Assembly: GCA_036426205.1 (NCBI GenBank)
Contig: CM071579.1
Span: 20,607,079 to 20,671,078 of the forward strand
Direction of reading: 5' to 3'
DNA: 64,000 nt
Source: Ascaphus truei
Taxonomy: Eukaryota; Chordata; Amphibia; Anura; Ascaphidae
Program-made: the position numbers and the translations under genes
Shown: piece after piece, positions 11,101-24,400 of the stretch
Layout: the number at the start of each line of letters is the position of its first letter
Numbering within the stretch: position 1 is the stretch's first letter
Notes under the pieces: generated by a model
Seen by the model: the letters and a program-made list of their open reading frames with translations, nothing else
The model's database searches: none
What the model was told of the DNA's origin: nothing

Positions 11101-14100
11101 AGATAGTCCTTCTAGGGAAGCATGCAAGATAAAGCAGACGTAGCGCTCTTATAAAAAAACCCTCATCGGATCTCTCCGCCTCCATGCCCATTTTATTGCA
11201 AACACCCTATGCCTCGGACCCTCCACTTTCCCATAGACACAGCTTGCCCCTTCCTGTAGGATTTGTGCCCGTTAGCAGAGGATATCCTACTCGCAGCCTC
11301 AATGGGCTTCCTATGGGAGGAATCCACATTCTTCATGAGAACATCTCCTGGCTGTCGTTGTTATACGCCCCTTGCTGGCATTGTTATATGCCCCTTGCTG
11401 GCGTTGGTATAAACACCTTGCTGGCATTGGTATACACTTGATCCTTTTGCAGGTCCCTGCCTCTGTGCCGCGGTGTGCTGAGCCCGCCGCGGTGTGCTGA
11501 GCCAGCCTCTGTGCCGCTGTACGCGGAGCTGCCTGAATTAGCTGCGTGTCCTGGCTGTGCGTGTCACAGGATAGAAGCAGCAGCCTTCTGAGAGGGTGAA
11601 ACAAAGACACGTACATTGGGTTCATTTTTTATTCAAAGCTAAATTGGATGAGATGTTTATATTGATCTAGACCAACAAAGAAACACCATAACATGGCTGT
11701 CAGTAATGTTTTATACATGAGAACCCCTCCCTGACTCCAGCAAGTGATGGATGTATAATCAGATCGGCCCCTGGATTTATAATCCACTGATTCTTTGTAC
11801 TTTCTTTACTAAGAGGCTGCCTGATCTCTCTTTTAATGTACGCACTGTACCCGCCACGCTGGTAGCCACACCTGAGAGCTACGGAACATGTTGTGTGATG
11901 GCTCAGCTGGGTCAGGCGTACATGGGCCAGTGGTGTATCGAGGGGGCGGCTCTGAAAATATCATCTGTTACTTTATTAAAACCTTGTTGTGTGATGGCAT
12001 AAGAAGTCTTGTGGCGGCCTCCAGTGATCTCTGACCTATTGGTGGTTTACACAGACCGGTGCAGGCCAGATGTGTCCTGGGTTAAAGGTAGAGGTGCAGA
12101 GCGTGTAACTGCCCTACCTCTCCAGGCTGCTCCGTAGCACATGTACATGCAGTAACAGGACTTGTATGACTATAGAAGACAAACAGTCACGCCAGGGGTC
12201 TATGGTTAAGGGGGTCTATTATAAAGTCAACGTTCTGGGCCTTTTCCAGGACGATCAGTAACAGACCTGAGTAAAGGCACCGAAACATTTATTATAAAGC
12301 CAATCACCGTGACCAAAGCACCCTGGACTGACTGTTTGTTTGACTTCTATTGTTATATCTTCTTGGTGTGTGGTGTGTGGTGTGTGTGTGTCTCAGAGGG
12401 AACTAACACAGAAATCCTGACCTCTGAGCTGTAACATGTTCTCCTCTCCATGTCTGGCCTTATATCCTATATCCCAGGGATTCTCAACTCCAATCTTCAA
12501 ACTCCCCCAACCCCCCCCCCCCCCCCCAACAGGACAGGGTTTCAGGATGAAAATAAATGACTGTTTCTTTTTGTTCTTTGAATACCATAGGATCCTTGTG
12601 TGAAAATACAGATCCCGACACAGGTTTTTTGCGTCCCCATATGTTTATTCCTGCGGCATTTTACAATACCAGGCTTGAGTTAGTACGGGAATAAGATGTT
12701 ATAGACAGAGAGCAGTGTATTTGGTTACTTATTTCTTTCTGCTCTGAGGTAATTTTCCTCGAGCGTGGCTTTTTCTAACTATAAACTAACCTGTTCATTT
12801 TAGGCTTGTTAGTACGGAGACACGAAGCATATATCCGATATTGAAGGTGGTATATGCGCTGTCAGTGTTCCGGACCTGCACTAACTCCGGTATACAGCCA
12901 CAAACGCCAGGAGAATGGGTGTCATTTTGCAGCGTGTGAATCCTTGTCTCAGCATTTTCACAGAGCATGCAGAATGAACCCTTTACATGGCTTCTTCAGT
13001 GAAGCTGACCTTTGTACCCCAAAAATCTATCTACACCGGATATCCCAGCTTCAGCACGGGTGGCTCAGTCAAAAACTGCGCCTCTGATTGAGCCACCTGT
13101 TCTGAAGCGGGGATGTCCTGAAATCCTGACTCGTTGGGAGGTTTGAGAACTGGAGTTGCCCGTCCCTGCCATATTCCATCAATGTCTCCTCTCCTCAGGC
13201 GATGACAAGTATGGGCGTAAGGTCGTGCTGTTCAATGCCTGCCGTCTGCCTCCGTATCACGAACTCGACCACATCAAACTCCTGGAGTGAGTACCGCGCC
13301 TCCCCTCTCCCCGCCCGTCACATACCGGGTCCTGCAGCCCCACACTGTGTGACATACATTTCCAGTCACCAAATAAGTCTGATGCATAATTGTGACTCTG
13401 GGGCAGGGGTGGTCCAGTCGTGGAGGGCCGCCAACAGGTCAGGTTTTCAGAATATCCCTGCTTCAGCACAGGTGTATCAGTCATAATGACGTTGCCCTCC
13501 CCTGCTCTGGGGGTCTATTTGTGTGTAAAGCAACACCAGATTTGTTGTGTGTGTGTGTGTGTGTGTCCTTTGCATGCGATTATTGGCTGCATTATGAAGA
13601 CATTGCAGAATTCCCTGTGTAATCGGCAGAGCATGCTTAACCCCCGGTAGCCCACCGGAGACCATGTGATGGTCACTGCTCTGTGACATGGCCTCTCTGT
13701 CCCCACAGGTACCTGAAGCACACACTGGATCAGTACGTGGAGAGCGATTACACTTTGGTTTACCTGCACTACGGCCTGACCAGTCAGAACAAGCCTTCCT
13801 TGGGGTGGCTGAGAGATGCCTACCGAGAGTTTGACCGCAAGTAAGATCACCTACTCCCGCCCTCCCCTCCCCCCCTTGTCCTGGAGGGCCGGCTCACACC
13901 TGCGGTCACCTCTTACCTTTCCAAGGATACAGATGCATGAAAAGTATTGCAGATGTGTGCGTTTTCCAGCGGAGTAGAAACGCTTTTGCAAAATGTACCC
14001 GAGTCCGTCCTGCTCTGAACTCCCAACTTGGCCCTTTCTCTGCCAGTGCTCGACCCCGAGTTGCAGGCCTCTGACAGTCACGGGGTTAATACGTTTGAGG

Positions 14101-17100
14101 CCTCTCTGCCCCGCTGTTTGTGTTCAGTTTTCACTGACTCTTGTTCATCTTAAGTGGTAAACACCTTTTACAAACGCCTCTTGTCTGCAATGCGTTGCAG
14201 GCCCTCTCTGGCAGTGACAGGGTTAATCCAGGGGGATCCAGAACTCCATTCCTCAAGAACCCCCCCCCCCCCCCCCCCCAAACAGGTCAGGTTTCAGGAT
14301 GTCCTAGCTTTAGCACAGGTGGATCAATCAGTGGCTCAGTCTTTGACTGTCACCTGTGCTGAAGCGGGGAAATCCTGAAGCCTGACCTGATGGGGGGGGG
14401 GGGGAGGGAGAGTCTTGAGGAGTGGAGTTGAGCATCCCCTGGGTTAAGCAGGACTTGGAGTTAATCGTCCTGCCGAGAGGCTTTAGGGGGAAGATCGATG
14501 GTGTTTTGCAGTGCGAGCTGCAGGGGTTCCAGGCTCTTACCCTCGGAGGGCCACTGTTTTCAGTAACCAAACTGGCCCCTTCACCTTATGCTCCCGCCCA
14601 CCAGCTGAGAGCTGCGGGGAACGTCTTCCTTCTGTGCCGATCAGTTTCTCTCCCATCTCCATCGTTCTTTCCCCATTTCTCACTTCTCTTCCTCGTTTCC
14701 CTCCCAGATACAAGAAGAACATCAAGGCTCTTTACATCGTCCATCCTACCATGTTTATCAAGACCCTGCTGATCCTGTTTAAACCCCTCATCAGGTAGGC
14801 AGGAGGGGGGTAGAAGGGGTGACGGCGGCGGTGCCTCTTCCATGCAGCCGGGGGACCCAAACCTCGGTGTGTAAGGGACATTTTTATATTGTTCCTTTCC
14901 ATAAAAACGGGGCGGAGGATTTCTAATCCCAGGGACATGTTGCGCTCAGAAGATTAATGTCGTCCAACGCTCCCATGATTTATTGTATTACTAGCTGGTA
15001 TACCCGGATTAAAATTTCCCGCTCCCTCCTCTCTTTCCCTCCCCCCCCCCCCCCGCCCCCTGCACAGCTCCGGCGGCCCCCTTCCCACCCCCTGAGGTGG
15101 CAGTGCCCGGAGACGGCAGTGGTGGTGGGGTTGGCGCTGAGGGGAGATAGTGCGGGGGTGGTGAGGAGGAGAATGGCCGGTGGAGGTGACGTGTTGCCCC
15201 CCCCCCCCCCCTCCCCGGCGCTCCCGGTCACCGCTGAGTGTGGCTAGGCGTGGGGTGAGGGGGAGGTTACCTGCAGTGAGGAGGAGTACCGGGCAAGTGA
15301 GGAGTATTGAAGATTGCCTGTGAGCCCCTGTGTGTGACGTCAGCCCACTGTGACGTCACAAACCCCGCCCCTCAGCCAATGGGAGAGCTTGCCAGCGAGG
15401 AGCGGCCAACCAATCAGAAAACGCACAACACCACAAACAATTCACTTTTATAGATTATTAATAATAATATTGTGTATATATCACTGGTGCTGCACACAGG
15501 ACTGTACAGTCCCTAGAAGTAACTGCCCCAAGGAGATGACCGTGTAAACTTGTGTTTGAGGCACAGGGAGATAAAGTGACTTGGCCAAAGTCACAAGGAG
15601 CTCGTTGTTATAAGGGCATGGTGTCACTCCTTCTCTAGGTAACCAATCTCCTAAAGCGCCCATTACAGTAACCTCCCTGACCCACATTTACACCTGCCGA
15701 TGCCCGTGTGGTGCCGTTCTCTCTGCCTCGTCTGTGTTCTGTGGATGTCCACTTTACATGTCTGCTGCACGTGGACCATGTCTGCGGCACGTGGACCATG
15801 TCTGCGGCACGTGTCCTCTCACCTCCATGCCCCCCCCGCGCCCTCACATCCAGTCCCCCCCGCTCCGCTCACAGTGCAGATCCCTTGCCCCCCCCCTATC
15901 GCCCTCACCATCCTTGCCCCCTCCTCGACCTCCCCCGCCATTCCCCCTCTCCCTCTCACCACTCCCTTACCCGCCCTCCGATCCCTCCCCTCCCTGGCCC
16001 CCCCCCCTCTCACCTCACATCCCTTTCCCTCCACTCGCTGTCCCCTAGCTCCCCGCTCCCTTTTTTCCCGCCTCCTCCCCGATTCGACGCCTCCCTTCCC
16101 CGCAATCTCTCCCAACTCACCCTGTCCCTTCCGCCCCTAAGGGTCCACCAGCGACATCCATTGCCCCCCCCCTCTCCCACATCCAGCCACCCCCCCCCTC
16201 ACCTCGACATGCATCCATTCCCGCCCCTCCCCTCACATCCAATTCCCCCCCTCCCTCCCTCTACTCTCCCTTCCCCCCGCCACCCTCCCCCTGCACTCCC
16301 TTCCCCCCTCACCCCGCTCCCCCCGGTTTTCCCCTCCCTTCCCCCAGCCTGGTAGGGCGCCCCCTCCGGCTCCCCTTTGCCAGGCCCGCGCCTCACATTC
16401 CATGCCCCCGCTCCCGCACAGCCAGGCCCCCCTCCCGCACTCCAGGCCGCCCGCACAGCCAGCCCCTCGCACAAACCGGCCCCTGCGCTCCCGCACAGCC
16501 CAGGCCCCCGCGCCCCGCACAGCCAGGCCCCCGCGCCCAGCCACGGCCGCGCCCCACTCCCGCCTCGCCCGCAACATCCAGTGACCCCCCCACCCTCTCT
16601 CTCACATCCCTGTCCGCTCTCTCCCTCAACCTGAGGTTCCTTCCCCCCCCTCCTCGGCTCCTCACAGCCATGCCTCCCCGCCCGCACAGCCAGGCCCCCC
16701 TCCGCAAGTCCAGGCCCCCGGACACCTGCACAGACCGCCCCCGCATCTCCCAATACGTTTCCTGTCATATTGGTGCACTTGCATCAGATGTCTGGAGTCA
16801 CGCTTAGCGACACGTGTACGTATGACAGCGCGCCGTGTAAACCAGGCAGAGTGTTTTTCGCATGTTAAAGGAGCAATCCATGCAATATCCTACATGTGGT
16901 TTTTATTAAATTCGACTCATTGCCATTTTTATAGTTTTTAAATATAATCCGTGTAAATAATGGCTTGTTCCTGACACCCCCGACCCCGTAAAAAGAATAA
17001 ATCAATACAAAAACATTAAAAACATTGTGTCAAGAAATTAAACACTTCCCACGTCCTTTTAGGACTATAATGAATCAGGTATAATTAGTGGGTGCTCACT

Positions 17101-20100
17101 CCATCCCTCATGGTCCCCTCAACAGGTCAGGTTTTTCAGAGTAGTGCTTCAGCACAGGTGCTCACATCAGTCCCCTGCTTCAGCACTCAGGTGACTCATC
17201 TTCGACTGAGCCCACCTGTGCTGAAGTTGGGCTACTCCTGAAACTCTGACCTGTTAGGGGGTCGGCAGGGGGGAGACACTGAAGTTGAGCCCCTCTTATT
17301 TAATGTATTTGTTGGTTTTTTTTAAAACACGAGGAGCAGAGACTTTGGCTGGTCCGACTTCCTGTGGCAATAACTCTGTGCTGTGTAAGTCCACAGTGCG
17401 TTCAACAACAAGAGTTTCTTACACAGGCAACACCCCCCCCCAAATCAGAACAGGGAGGGGAGTTAGGACAACAATCGGCCAGACTACCCCTCCCAAGCAG
17501 GGGGGTCCCCCCTGAAAAAAGAAAGAACCCCTCAATGTCCGAGGAAGACGAAATAAAAAAAAAACCCCGATCTTTAACCGGACGGAATCCCCCCAAATCA
17601 ATGGCTTGCGGATGGTTGTGAGGGTCAAGGTGAGAGGTCAACTTCGGCACATATAACACAACCTAAATAATCAGATGATTACATAAAGCCCCCTATAATT
17701 GCACTCTAGGTAGGTGACATTGATAATACAGACGTCCACTTCAAGGTCAAGCGGCCACTAAAGTGCCCTATTCCCTTTTCTATTAGGGTAAGCCGCTAGG
17801 TCACACTCATGAAAATAAAAAACTTTTAATATCAGTAATGTTAAACAACGACGATACAATAACCATAAAAAGCATACCATACTCGCTTAAAACCCCAATT
17901 GTGTGTAGGCAACGAAGCAGGCAAAGGACTCTCAATGTCCAGAGCCTAGGGATAGCGTGACGCAAATACTGCATAAATCCACCCGTAGGTATTGTGTGGT
18001 TGCGTGACCAAAGTTAATAAGTCACATGGTATGCTGCAGTGCAGTAATGGAGTATATCAATACCCACCCCCTCGTGTTGGATGAAATACAATACCTTGAT
18101 CGTAAGCGTTCAGCGTGCTGCAGTTTCCAGCAAGTGATCGGAACTTGATCGGTGCCTTCTTCCACAAGCCGCTGACGTCATCGATGATGACGCCGGCGTA
18201 CCCCGACGTAAACGTTCACTGCTTCACACATCGCCCCTTTCACACTTGCACAGCACCCCAATGCGCGGGCTTTCCTCCCGCCCTGAAAAGCGCGCTGTGA
18301 CGCGCGAAACGTACGTCGGTCACGCGTTGCGTCTCACGCTGACGTCCAGTCGGCTTGGGATAAGGACGATCAGTCCCGATCACTTCCTGGAACTGCACCC
18401 GCTGACCACGCTTACGATCAGTTGTATTTCCACCTAACCGAGGGGTATTTGATGACTCCATTACTCACCAGCACTATCATTGACTTATTACCTTGGTCAC
18501 GCAACCACCAATACTCGGTGTGGATTTATGCATTATGCGTCAGCCTAGCCCTAGCGCTCTGACATTGAGAGTCCTTTGCCTGCTTACTGTGCCTACACAT
18601 GTGATTTGGGGATTTATATGCATTGTGTAAGTGCATTTTTATGGTGTCTCGTGCGTTTTTAAACATTACTGATTAAAAGTTTTTTATTTTCATTTGAGTG
18701 TGACCTTCGCGGCTTACCCTAATAAGGAATAGGCCATTAGTGGCCCCCTTTGACAGATGAAGTTGTACTATCAATGTCACCTACTCGAGTGCAATTATAG
18801 GGGGCTTTTATGTAACTCATCTGATTATTTATGTGTATGTTGGCTTTTGGACAGTGTGCGTTCCTTCTCGGTTTCTCCCTGGTGCAGGAGACCTAGTGTG
18901 TTAACCGTGTTAATTTAATATATCTTTTGTGTTGTTTGTTGGTGAATTTGTCGACGAGTTTAGCGAAGCGAGGACGCGCGAAAGCGTGCCCCCCTGTGTC
19001 AATTTGGCCCCTGGCACATATTAATTAGGAAGCAGCAAGAACTATCAAAACAAAAAAACCAGTCGAAGCCATTTAGGAACTGGTGGGGGGGTTTGCGGCA
19101 TGTTTATATATCCACTGTATGGAAAAGCTAAAAAAACAACATATGAGACAGACAAACCGCTAAAAAAAAATGTGGTTTAGTACTTAGCGGCCCCGCGCCG
19201 GCACCGCCCCGCGAATTGAATCAAGCAGCAGCGCAGGCAGCGTCCCCAACGGCGCGCGCCCCGCGTCCACCTGTCACTTATCATTAGTTAACACAAAAAA
19301 CACCGGAGGTTTCCCCCGCCCCTCCCTGGTACGTTCTGCTTCAGGTAAGTGCAACCGTCTCCCTCCCTCCTTCAACAACTTGGTGGGGTACGTGGCGATT
19401 CTCAGGCTCTTATTTTCATCAGCCTACAGAGAGGAAGGTAGGCCCTACTTATTTGCCCGGAGTGGGGGGGGGGGGGGTTTGTATGTTGGGGTTTAGTAAA
19501 TGACTTCAATTATTATATGTGATGGGGGGTGAAACGAACCGTGACGTGGGGGTGAGAAGAACTTTAATTGAGAGGGGAGAACAGATGAGTGGAGGGAGAG
19601 CACATGAGGGGGAGGAAGACAGGAAGGAAAGAGGGTGTGGGTGGGTGAAAAGACTTTGATTTTGTTTCACCTAGTCTTCTTTCTGGTTTCTGGTCGTCTT
19701 GTGTACTCCAACTGCTGCAATGCAGGAGCGAACCCCAACTGCCAAACTGCGGATTTGGAGTGGAGGAGGAGGAAGGGGTGGGCTTCTGGCTTGGTTGGAA
19801 AGGAATCATATCGACTTTACAAATAAGTTTCTGTTCTTTCTTGGCTGGTTGGAATCGACTTTAAGGAGGATCGGTCAGCGGAGGTTCTCTTCTCTTCCTC
19901 GTCAACAATGCCTTGGGGGGCGGGGGCCTGGCTGTGCGGGCGCGGGGGCCTGGCTGTGCGGGCGCGGGGGCCTGGCTGTGCGGGCGCGGGGGCCTGGCTG
20001 TGCTCCTAGGGTAAAAGGGGAACTAACATCAGATAGGATAAACTCCCCTCAGAGACAGGAAAGGAATGAGGCACAAAATAAAGGGGGTTCTCCAGGGAGA

Positions 20101-21428
20101 TGGAAACCTGCGGCCGACAGGCTGGTACTTGTAAGCCCCCCAGAAGGCAGCATGCCCCGAATATCTGGCAAATCTATGCCCGATATTTGGGTGCAATGTA
20201 CGACTCTTCCCGTGTAACAAATACTAGATCAAATACATTTAATTACCCAGAAAACCACATGAGCCAAGAGAAAGCTAGCACACATGGCAACGAACGCAAG
20301 GCAAGAAATATTCTCACTTAATGCGAGAGACCTAAATGCCAAAGGATTAGCGCTTTCAGACTTCAAAAGACATAGTGCACACATTATCCTATTGCAGGAG
20401 ACACATTTCAACAAGCGGGGCCCTCCGAAGACATTTAAACGGACATATCCTAGGGCTGGGGTTCTCAACTTCAAACATCAAGACAACCCCCCCTCCCCAA
20501 CAGGTCAGGTTTTCAGGATAATCTTTGCTTCAGCACAGATGGCTCAATCAATCCCTGCTTGGCACAGGTGTCCCAGTCTTTGACTGAGCCACTGATTGAG
20601 CCATTTATGCTGAATCTGGAATATCCTTAAAACCTGCCCTGTTGGACAGGGGGAGAGTGGGGGGGGGGTCTTGAGGACTGGAGGTGAGAACCCCTGCTGT
20701 AATGCAAACTTCTCATCATGTGCCAGTAAGAAGAGGGGTTGCTATCCTAATTAAACAGGACATGCCTTTCCAGGAAAGAGAGATTTAAAGAGCGCAGGGA
20801 AGGCCGGTTCTGCGTGGTCGAGGTGGCCCTGGTTCATATTTATGCTCCAAATGACCACGGAATTGAATTCCTGAAGGGAACTCGAGAGGAATTTGAAGGA
20901 AATAGCTGATCTTTTAACCCGGAGCTAGACCAGTCCAATACCATGAACGTCCAAAACATCCAAGGCACCGACCATGGAGCTAAAAAATGTACATACGTAA
21001 TGCCGGCATTCCCACTGATTTGACCCTTAGAGAACATTTAAGTCGCACCCAGAGAGATTACACCTTCTACGCCCCACCACAAGCCGTGTCCTCAAGAGAT
21101 GGGACTGACCACATGGTCCAAGCACAAACCCACCTACCCAGAACAATACAACTAAGGGCTGGGACCTGCTGCGCCCGGCGGCGCGGGCGGCTGCACGGGC
21201 TTTCCCCACCAGCAGGGGAATCCTCCCGAGCCGGTCCCGGTCCCCCCTGGCTGCACAGCTCACTACACGCTGTGACGCGTCAGCCGCTACGGGATACAAG
21301 AGAATTGTGATCCCTAGCGTTGACGCGTCACGTGGTGTGGCTGTGAGCCAATGAGGAGGGGAGGCTTCGGGGAGCGGGGAGGAGTGTGGAGGGACAGCAG
21401 CGTGAGTGCATGTCTATGTGTGTGCCTG

Positions 21429-21482
<54 letters not shown>

Positions 21483-24400
21483 AGTGCCTGTGTGTGTTGC
21501 TTGTTATTACTTCCATCAGCAGCTCCAGCCCGAGCCCAGGGAGGGAGGGGGGGGGAGAGTAGCGGGTCCCTCCGCTCAAGCCACGGCCCCCTCCCGCTCA
21601 AGCCTCCCACTCCCTCCCGCTCCGGCTCCCGCTCCCTACAGACCGCATATCGCGGTCTGTGTCTGTCAGCGCCCCGCCTGTCTGCAGTGCGGGAGCGCTG
21701 ACGGAGGGAGCGGGGCCTTAGCCTAAGGAGCCCTCTACTTTCTCTTAGGAAACCTTCCTGGAGACTCCACAAATCTGTGTTGAATCATGTGTAGGTAAAC
21801 GAGAACATTGCAGAATCCATTAAGGAATACTTGGAGATAATTGCGGGCAGCTTAGACTCAAACTCGGTATCATGGGAAGCCCACAAAGCTTATGTAAGAG
21901 GAACCTGTATATAGGGTGACCATATTTTTCCACTGGACAAATTCTGCGCATTCCGCAGCTGGCGAGGGCCAAAAAAAAAAAGTTGGGACCCAGGACAAAG
22001 TCCCCCCCCAAAAAAACGGGACTGTCCCACAAAGAATGACAAAGTAAAAATATTTGAGACTACAGGCTCTAGAGGGAGAACTCCAGTGATGGAGGAGGCA
22101 ATTGCATGGACGACACAGCTGTTCTATGAGGGGCAGACGGAATACTAGTGCCCAAACTGAAAGGGTTAAGGGCGAGAGTCGGAAGTTTCGCCATCAAAAA
22201 AGGGGAAATCACATATGACCCAGAGGCGATCGCCAAAGAATTGAGTAAATATTATTCAGACCTATGTAATGTAAACCAAATTAACTTGTTTGCTAAAATC
22301 TCCGAGTACCTCTCAGCAAATGTAACATCCCAAAAGTAGCCAGGTCTGAATGAGTGGAATTAAATGCTAAAATAGCAAATGCAGAAATGAGCGAAGCGTC
22401 TTTTTTATTTTTTACTTTTTTAAATCGTCAAAAGCTCCGGGCCCAGATGGCCTATCCAATATATATTACAAAAAATACATCAATCAACTGGCCCCACGTT
22501 TTACTCCAGTTGCTGAATTCATTTACGGGAGGAAGGGATATCGCCCAGTCCCTGACGAGAGCTAATATAGGGGTGATCGGACAGAAGCCCCCCTTTTCGA
22601 TGCGAGAGTTCTAGACCCATATCACGGCTAAACTCGGACCCGAAACTCTGTAATAAAATCCTGGCTACGAGAATAGACTATTTGCTCTTTCGATCGAACC
22701 CCTTGTTTGTACAATCGGGGATAACCCTAACGTACGTTTCCAATCGACGTTGGTAAAGAATCCCTGTTCGTGGACAATGTTATAATGTCTGACACCCCCC
22801 CTAACATCTCTCCCTAACCTACGTGCACTGCTTTGTGAAGACGCCTCTATTTCCAGCTACAAAGGGAATTCCGATAAGTCAGAAGCATTAAACCTAACGT
22901 GGTTTGTTTGTTTTATTTATTTTTTTTTTTATGCCCATAATTGCAAATTAATGAAAAAATAAATAAAAAGTAGAGAAAAGATTTGTAGTATAAAGGAACT
23001 AACGTGCTCACGACCTTTGACCTTGTTTAACCCTGTCCCCTTCACAGCTATGAGCACCGAGGGTATCTTTCGGAGATCGGCAAACACGCAGGTGGTGCGG
23101 GAGGTGCAGCAGAAATATAATATGGGTGTGTTTTGAGCTGCCCTGATCTCACCCCCGTCCCAATGTCTGCAGTGAGCAGAACCCCCCCCCCCTCTTCTCA
23201 CGTGGTAACCACACCTTTTCCATCCCCTTCCTGTGTCCTCACTTCTCCTATAACTACCAGTTGTGTGACATCTTTGCCCCTTTTCTTCCTCCTAATTATC
23301 CCTTTGTCCTGCCCCACTCTTCACTAGTTAACGTGTAGCAACCTGTTTAGTCGTAGTTAACCCTATGACCGCTCAGCCCACCCCCCTCCCCTCCCTCTTA
23401 CTGTTTATCCCCTCTGACCCCCAGGAGTCCAGGTCAGTTTCCAGCAGTACGATGATGTTCACCTTCCTGCAGTCATCCTCAAGACATTGCTGCGGGAGCT
23501 GCCCGAGCCGCTGCTGACCTTTAACCTTTACAGTTACGTTGTGGGGTTCTCCGGTAAGTTGGAACTGTTCTGTTCTCCCCGTTTTGTGCATGGGAACATC
23601 ATCCGATTAGGCTGCCCTGAATTGGTTGTCACAGCCGTGCACTGGGAATATTGTCTCCAGCCCCACACAAAGCCGAACGTGGTCTCACTAGGGATGTCTG
23701 TCCATCTCTTGCTTGGGCTCTGCCTAGAACAGCATGGAAGTGCGTTCCTTCACGCGCCTGTGCTCGATCCCGGCAGCGACTGCAGCTGCTGACCAAGTGC
23801 CGTTGAAAGGGGAAGGCGCATGAGGACTTGCATGCAAATAACAGATCTTTCCTCGAACATCTCGGCGTTCGGTGCACTACCCGCACCGTCATCCAATGCT
23901 CATATTTTACAAGAAAGATGTTGTTTTTGTACGCGAGTTGTCTTTGTCTCTCCTGGAAAACTCTTCCATCTCATCCGCCTGCTGTTTTCAGGCATTGAGA
24001 AGGAGAAGCAGGTGGAATCCACGTGCCACGTTCTGCGGACGCTGCCCGAGGAGAATTACGAAGTGCTGCGATTCCTCACTTCGTTTCTGGTGCAGGTGAG
24101 GAGCTGGGTGTGAGAGGAGGAGATGGGGTGGGGTAATTCACAGGAGGTGGGTGTGAGGAGGAGATGGGGTAATTCACAGGAGGTGGGTGTGAGAGGAGGA
24201 GATGGGGTGGGGTAATCCACAGGAGGTGGGTGTGAGGAGAAGATGGGGTGGGGTAATTCACAGGAGATGGGTGTGAGGAGGAGATGGGGTGGGGTAATTC
24301 ACAGGAGATGGGTGTGAGGAGGAGAGGGGGTGGGGTAATTCACAGGAGGTGGGTGAGAGGGGGTGGGGTAATTCACAGGAGGTGGGTGTGAGGGGGTGGG

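Larger units (their letters stand above)
20284..22760 (+). mobile_element. Broken L1-like LINE (endonuclease and start of RT)
   Basis: Endonuclease landmarks are [20 protein letters not shown] with [12 protein letters not shown] (20300-20425), [13 protein letters not shown] (20737-20775), [13 protein letters not shown] (20830-20870) and [12 protein letters not shown] (21047-21085). RT landmarks are [21 protein letters not shown] (22435-22495) and a degraded 'ISR' region (22610-22640). Frames shift repeatedly. Three insertions interrupt it: a MITE at 20456-20696, a GC-rich element about 21150-21765 and a short one about 21905-22040. Overall it is a dead 5'-half L1/Tx1-like copy. Confidence 0.75.

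Noticed and set aside
15734..15815. Triple CACGTGGACCATG units as E-box regulatory cluster
   Set aside because: Simple tandem repeat at the edge of the C-rich array; no other support for regulation.
15708..16768. Pro/Ser-rich and Gly/Arg-rich ORFs on both strands
   Set aside because: By-products of C-rich minisatellite sequence with no splice context.
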